From: UBA652 sp964598235 | Lineage (GTDB): Bacteria; Pseudomonadota; Gammaproteobacteria; Nitrosococcales; Methylophagaceae | Assembly (NCBI GenBank): GCA_964598235.1 | Contig: CAZRAY010000019.1 | Span: 1 to 34,150 of the forward strand | Direction of reading: 5' to 3' | DNA length: 34,150 nucleotides | Part shown: piece by piece, positions 32,061 through 34,150 of the stretch | How positions within the stretch are numbered: position 1 is the stretch's first letter | How the letters are laid out: each line of letters opens with the position of its first letter | Made by a program: the position numbers and the translations under genes | The notes under the pieces: generated by a model | Seen by the model: the letters and a program-made list of their open reading frames with translations, nothing else | Told to the model about the DNA's origin: nothing | Database searches by the model: none

Positions 32061-33773
32061 ATGATTAACTTAAATTCTCACCAGAATATGCATTTATCAG
32101 ACAACCACTTCACACCCTTCCAGCAATCCGTAGCAGCTTATAGTCTGCCAGAACGGTTTACCTTTCCATTTTGTTACGAACCACATCGGCTATGCGAGTT
32201 GGCCGCGAAAGAGTTACAGCATCATTTAGCAAGCCAAACAGATTGGCAGCATAATTTTGGATTGGGTGCTGGGGGATCTGAAAATGCCATTGGTAAAATG
32301 TTTGGTGTGCTACTGGTGAAAAACAAACAGGGTGAGGTGGGATATTTATCGGCTTTTTCAGGGAAGATAGCAAATAGTAATCATTGGCCAAAATTTGTGC
32401 CGCCGGTATTCGATAGCTTGGAAGCGGATGGTTTTTTCCGAACAGATTTAGTGCATATTACCGAGATCAGCGACCAGATTAAGCGGCTAGAAGCTAACCC
32501 TGGAATTGTCCAACTTGAAATGATATTCGCGAATGAAAAAGAGGCCTCGCTAGTGGCGATTCAAGCGCATCGCGAGAGCATGATTGCAGGGCGGAAAAGC
32601 AGAAAAGAACAGCGGATTACGGCTGAGAAATCGCTAAATGAAACGGATTTTTTAGAGCATAAAGACATGCTTAGCAAGCAAAGCATCGCACAAAAAAATG
32701 AATTGCGATATTTGACAAGTTACTGGAAAAATCGTCTAAATGAAGTTAAAAGTCCACTTAATGCATTGAAAAGTGAGGTTTTGGCGTTAAAAGAAAATCG
32801 TAAAAACCAATCTACCCGCTTACAGAAAAAGCTATTCGAGCAATATCAGTTTTTGAATCAAGCTGGGATTGAAAAAAGCTTAAATGATATTTTCCAAGAT
32901 ACACCTCAATTAATCCCACCTGCTGGGGCGGGAGAGTGTGCAGCGCCCAAATTATTACACTATGCTTTTCAGCATGAGATAATGCCTTTAGCCATGGCAG
33001 AATTTTGGTGGGGTCGTTCGCCAAAATCTCAAGTTCGGCAACATCTGAATTTTTATGAAGCCTGCAAAGGAAAATGCCGGCCGATCCTCGCACATATGCT
33101 GGCGGGGATGAAGATAGATGACAACCCTCTGTTAGTGAATCCTGCTGAAGGTAAAACACTTGAGATTGTGTATCAAGATGAAGAGATAGTTGTTATTAAC
33201 AAGCCTACCGAATTCTTATCGGTGCCTGGGAAAGAGATTAAAGATTCCGTATATGAGCGGATGAAAGAAGATTATCCTGATGCTAGTGGGCCGCTGATTG
33301 TGCATAGGCTGGATATGTCTACCTCTGGCCTGATGGTGATTGCGCTAAATAAACGCGCCCATAAAAACCTACAGCAGCAATTTATTAATCGCACCGTGGA
33401 GAAACGCTATGTTGCTTTATTAGATGGTATAGTAGAAGGGGATGCAGGTGAGGTTAATTTACCATTACGAGTAGACCTAGATGATAGACCGAGGCAGTTA
33501 GTATGCTATGAATATGGCCGTTCAGCCGAAACGCGCTGGGAAGTAATCGAGCGGAAAAACAAGCAAACAAAAGTCTATTTCTATCCCAAAACAGGCCGAA
33601 CACATCAGCTACGCGTACACGCAGCCCATATTAAAGGACTGAGTATGCCCATTGTTGGTGATGATCTTTATGGCAAGAAAGCCGAGCGGCTCTGCTTGCA
33701 TGCAGAAACCTTAGTGCTTGATCATCCTGCTACGAAAGAACGGATGACATTTCAGGTTGAAGCGGAATTTTGA
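32061..33773 (+). CDS. RluA-family pseudouridine synthase with long N-terminal extension
   Basis: A 570-residue protein, nearly twice the usual RluA size. The C-terminal 220 residues are the catalytic domain: EIVVINKPTEFLSVPG, IVHRLDMSTSGLMVIALNKRAH with the catalytic Asp418, KRYVALLDG and KTGRTHQLRVHAAH. The N-terminal 340 residues include FGLGAGGSENAIGKMFGVLLV and YLSAFSGKIANSNHWPKFVPP, a charged coiled-coil (about 180-270) and a Pro/Cys-containing stretch (PPAGAGECAAPKLLHYAF) with EFWWGRSPKS. I recall proteins of this architecture in Vibrio- and Shewanella-like bacteria annotated as rRNA or tRNA pseudouridine synthases; the exact target is not predictable. ATG 32061 and ATG 32088 are both possible starts, and neither has a strong ribosome site. 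Confidence 0.85.
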   Translation: MINLNSHQNMHLSDNHFTPFQQSVAAYSLPERFTFPFCYEPHRLCELAAKELQHHLASQTDWQHNFGLGAGGSENAIGKMFGVLLVKNKQGEVGYLSAFSGKIANSNHWPKFVPPVFDSLEADGFFRTDLVHITEISDQIKRLEANPGIVQLEMIFANEKEASLVAIQAHRESMIAGRKSRKEQRITAEKSLNETDFLEHKDMLSKQSIAQKNELRYLTSYWKNRLNEVKSPLNALKSEVLALKENRKNQSTRLQKKLFEQYQFLNQAGIEKSLNDIFQDTPQLIPPAGAGECAAPKLLHYAFQHEIMPLAMAEFWWGRSPKSQVRQHLNFYEACKGKCRPILAHMLAGMKIDDNPLLVNPAEGKTLEIVYQDEEIVVINKPTEFLSVPGKEIKDSVYERMKEDYPDASGPLIVHRLDMSTSGLMVIALNKRAHKNLQQQFINRTVEKRYVALLDGIVEGDAGEVNLPLRVDLDDRPRQLVCYEYGRSAETRWEVIERKNKQTKVYFYPKTGRTHQLRVHAAHIKGLSMPIVGDDLYGKKAERLCLHAETLVLDHPATKERMTFQVEAEF

Positions 33774-33796
33774 GTGCAAAAATAAAGACCTGCCCC

Positions 33797-34099
33797 TCAC
33801 TTCTGCCTTTCACCCCATGGATACATTCGTGGAATAACTATTGTGAAAAGTGTTGCAACTACCATAGCGATAGTTGCACCATAGAAAAACACTGCCCAAG
33901 TTTCAGGCTTTAGAACGCCGAGTGCAATAATGAGAAATAGTATAGGAATATCTAAATAATGTGTAAATGTAGGAGTGATTTTTGCTCTTTCACTTTCAAG
34001 TTCTGGCGTTATTTTTCCTTCATCAAGTGCCTTTTGTGTAATTCGGCGTAACTTTATAAAATAAAGCCTCGTAATTGTATTGCCTTCGATAAATTCGAG
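33797..34099 (-). pseudogene. 5'-truncated membrane-protein gene
   Basis: The minus-strand frame 34099-33797 is open for 100 codons and ends in TGA. It reads like real protein: a basic amphipathic stretch (TRLYFIKLRRITQKALDEGK), a charged part (LESERAKIT), then two hydrophobic helices (LDIPILFLIIALGVL and WAVFFYGATIAMVVATLFTIVI) and a basic tail (PRMYPWGERQK). There is no ATG, GTG or TTG before residue 78, and a stop (TAA) at 34102-34100 closes the frame. Either the 5' end was lost through a rearrangement near 34100, or a rare start such as ATT or ATA is used. I do not recognise the family. It fills most of the 377 bases after the pseudouridine synthase. Confidence 0.5.
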
Positions 34100-34102
34100 T
34101 TA

Positions 34103-34150
34103 ATGGCAAAAACGGGTGCTTTTTTAGCTGTTTTTCAGTGGTTTTCTAAA
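34103..34150 (+). CDS. Possible start of a gene running off the right edge
   Basis: An ATG at 34103 opens a frame of 16 codons to the window end (MAKTGAFLAVFQWFSK). GAG lies five bases upstream, a weak ribosome site. It begins exactly where the truncated minus-strand frame is closed, so it may belong to an inserted element. Too short to identify. Confidence 0.2.
   Translation, partial: MAKTGAFLAVFQWFSK

Overview
The window looks like the chromosome of a gammaproteobacterium of moderate GC content with part of an 'archaeal-type' one-carbon (methylotrophy) pathway. Gammaproteobacterial affiliation rests on gene order: miaB-phoH-ybeY-corC-lnt, mrcA divergent from pilMNOPQ, and aroK-aroB behind pilQ. 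One-carbon metabolism rests on fae, mch and a set of cofactor-biosynthesis genes. I cannot name a genus from the sequence alone.

Left part (1-12.2 kb, + strand): a large DUF2339 membrane protein; the compact miaB-phoH-ybeY-corC-lnt cluster (tRNA thiolation, RNA and ribosome quality control, ion efflux, lipoprotein acylation); trkH with a small methyltransferase; rpmE (ribosomal protein L31) with its own promoter and leader hairpin; and an M48 lipoprotein protease. Middle (12.2-21.7 kb): mrcA (PBP1A) on the minus strand, divergent from the type IV pilus operon pilMNOPQ, then a strong terminator, aroK (possibly leaderless) and aroB.

Right part (21.6-31.5 kb, mostly minus strand): a one-carbon island. 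One tight operon reads mfnD-like ATP-grasp, mfnF-like ASKHA protein, pabB, mfnE-like kinase, mfnA-like PLP decarboxylase. It is divergent from a HisA-like TIM-barrel gene. A perfect bidirectional terminator separates that gene from fae, which has its own promoter. Behind fae lies a second operon: mch, a small membrane protein, a RimK-like ATP-grasp ligase and a CitG-like protein. Read together, the island builds and uses methanofuran-type and tetrahydromethanopterin-type cofactors. PabB would supply the p-aminobenzoate of methanopterin. MfnA/D/E/F-like enzymes would make the methanofuran core and tail. Fae captures formaldehyde on the pterin and Mch opens the methenyl ring to formyl. The formyltransferase/hydrolase complex (fhc), mtdB, beta-RFAP synthase and mfnB/mfnC homologues are not in the window.

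Right edge: a small secreted hypothetical protein, a large RluA-type pseudouridine synthase with an unusual N-terminal extension, and a minus-strand membrane-protein reading frame with no usable start codon, which looks 5'-truncated. I found no tRNA, rRNA, CRISPR array or intact insertion sequence. The points most worth following up are the methanofuran operon with its decarboxylase, the HisA-like enzyme, the small membrane protein inside the mch operon, and the tandem repeat upstream of the fae promoter.
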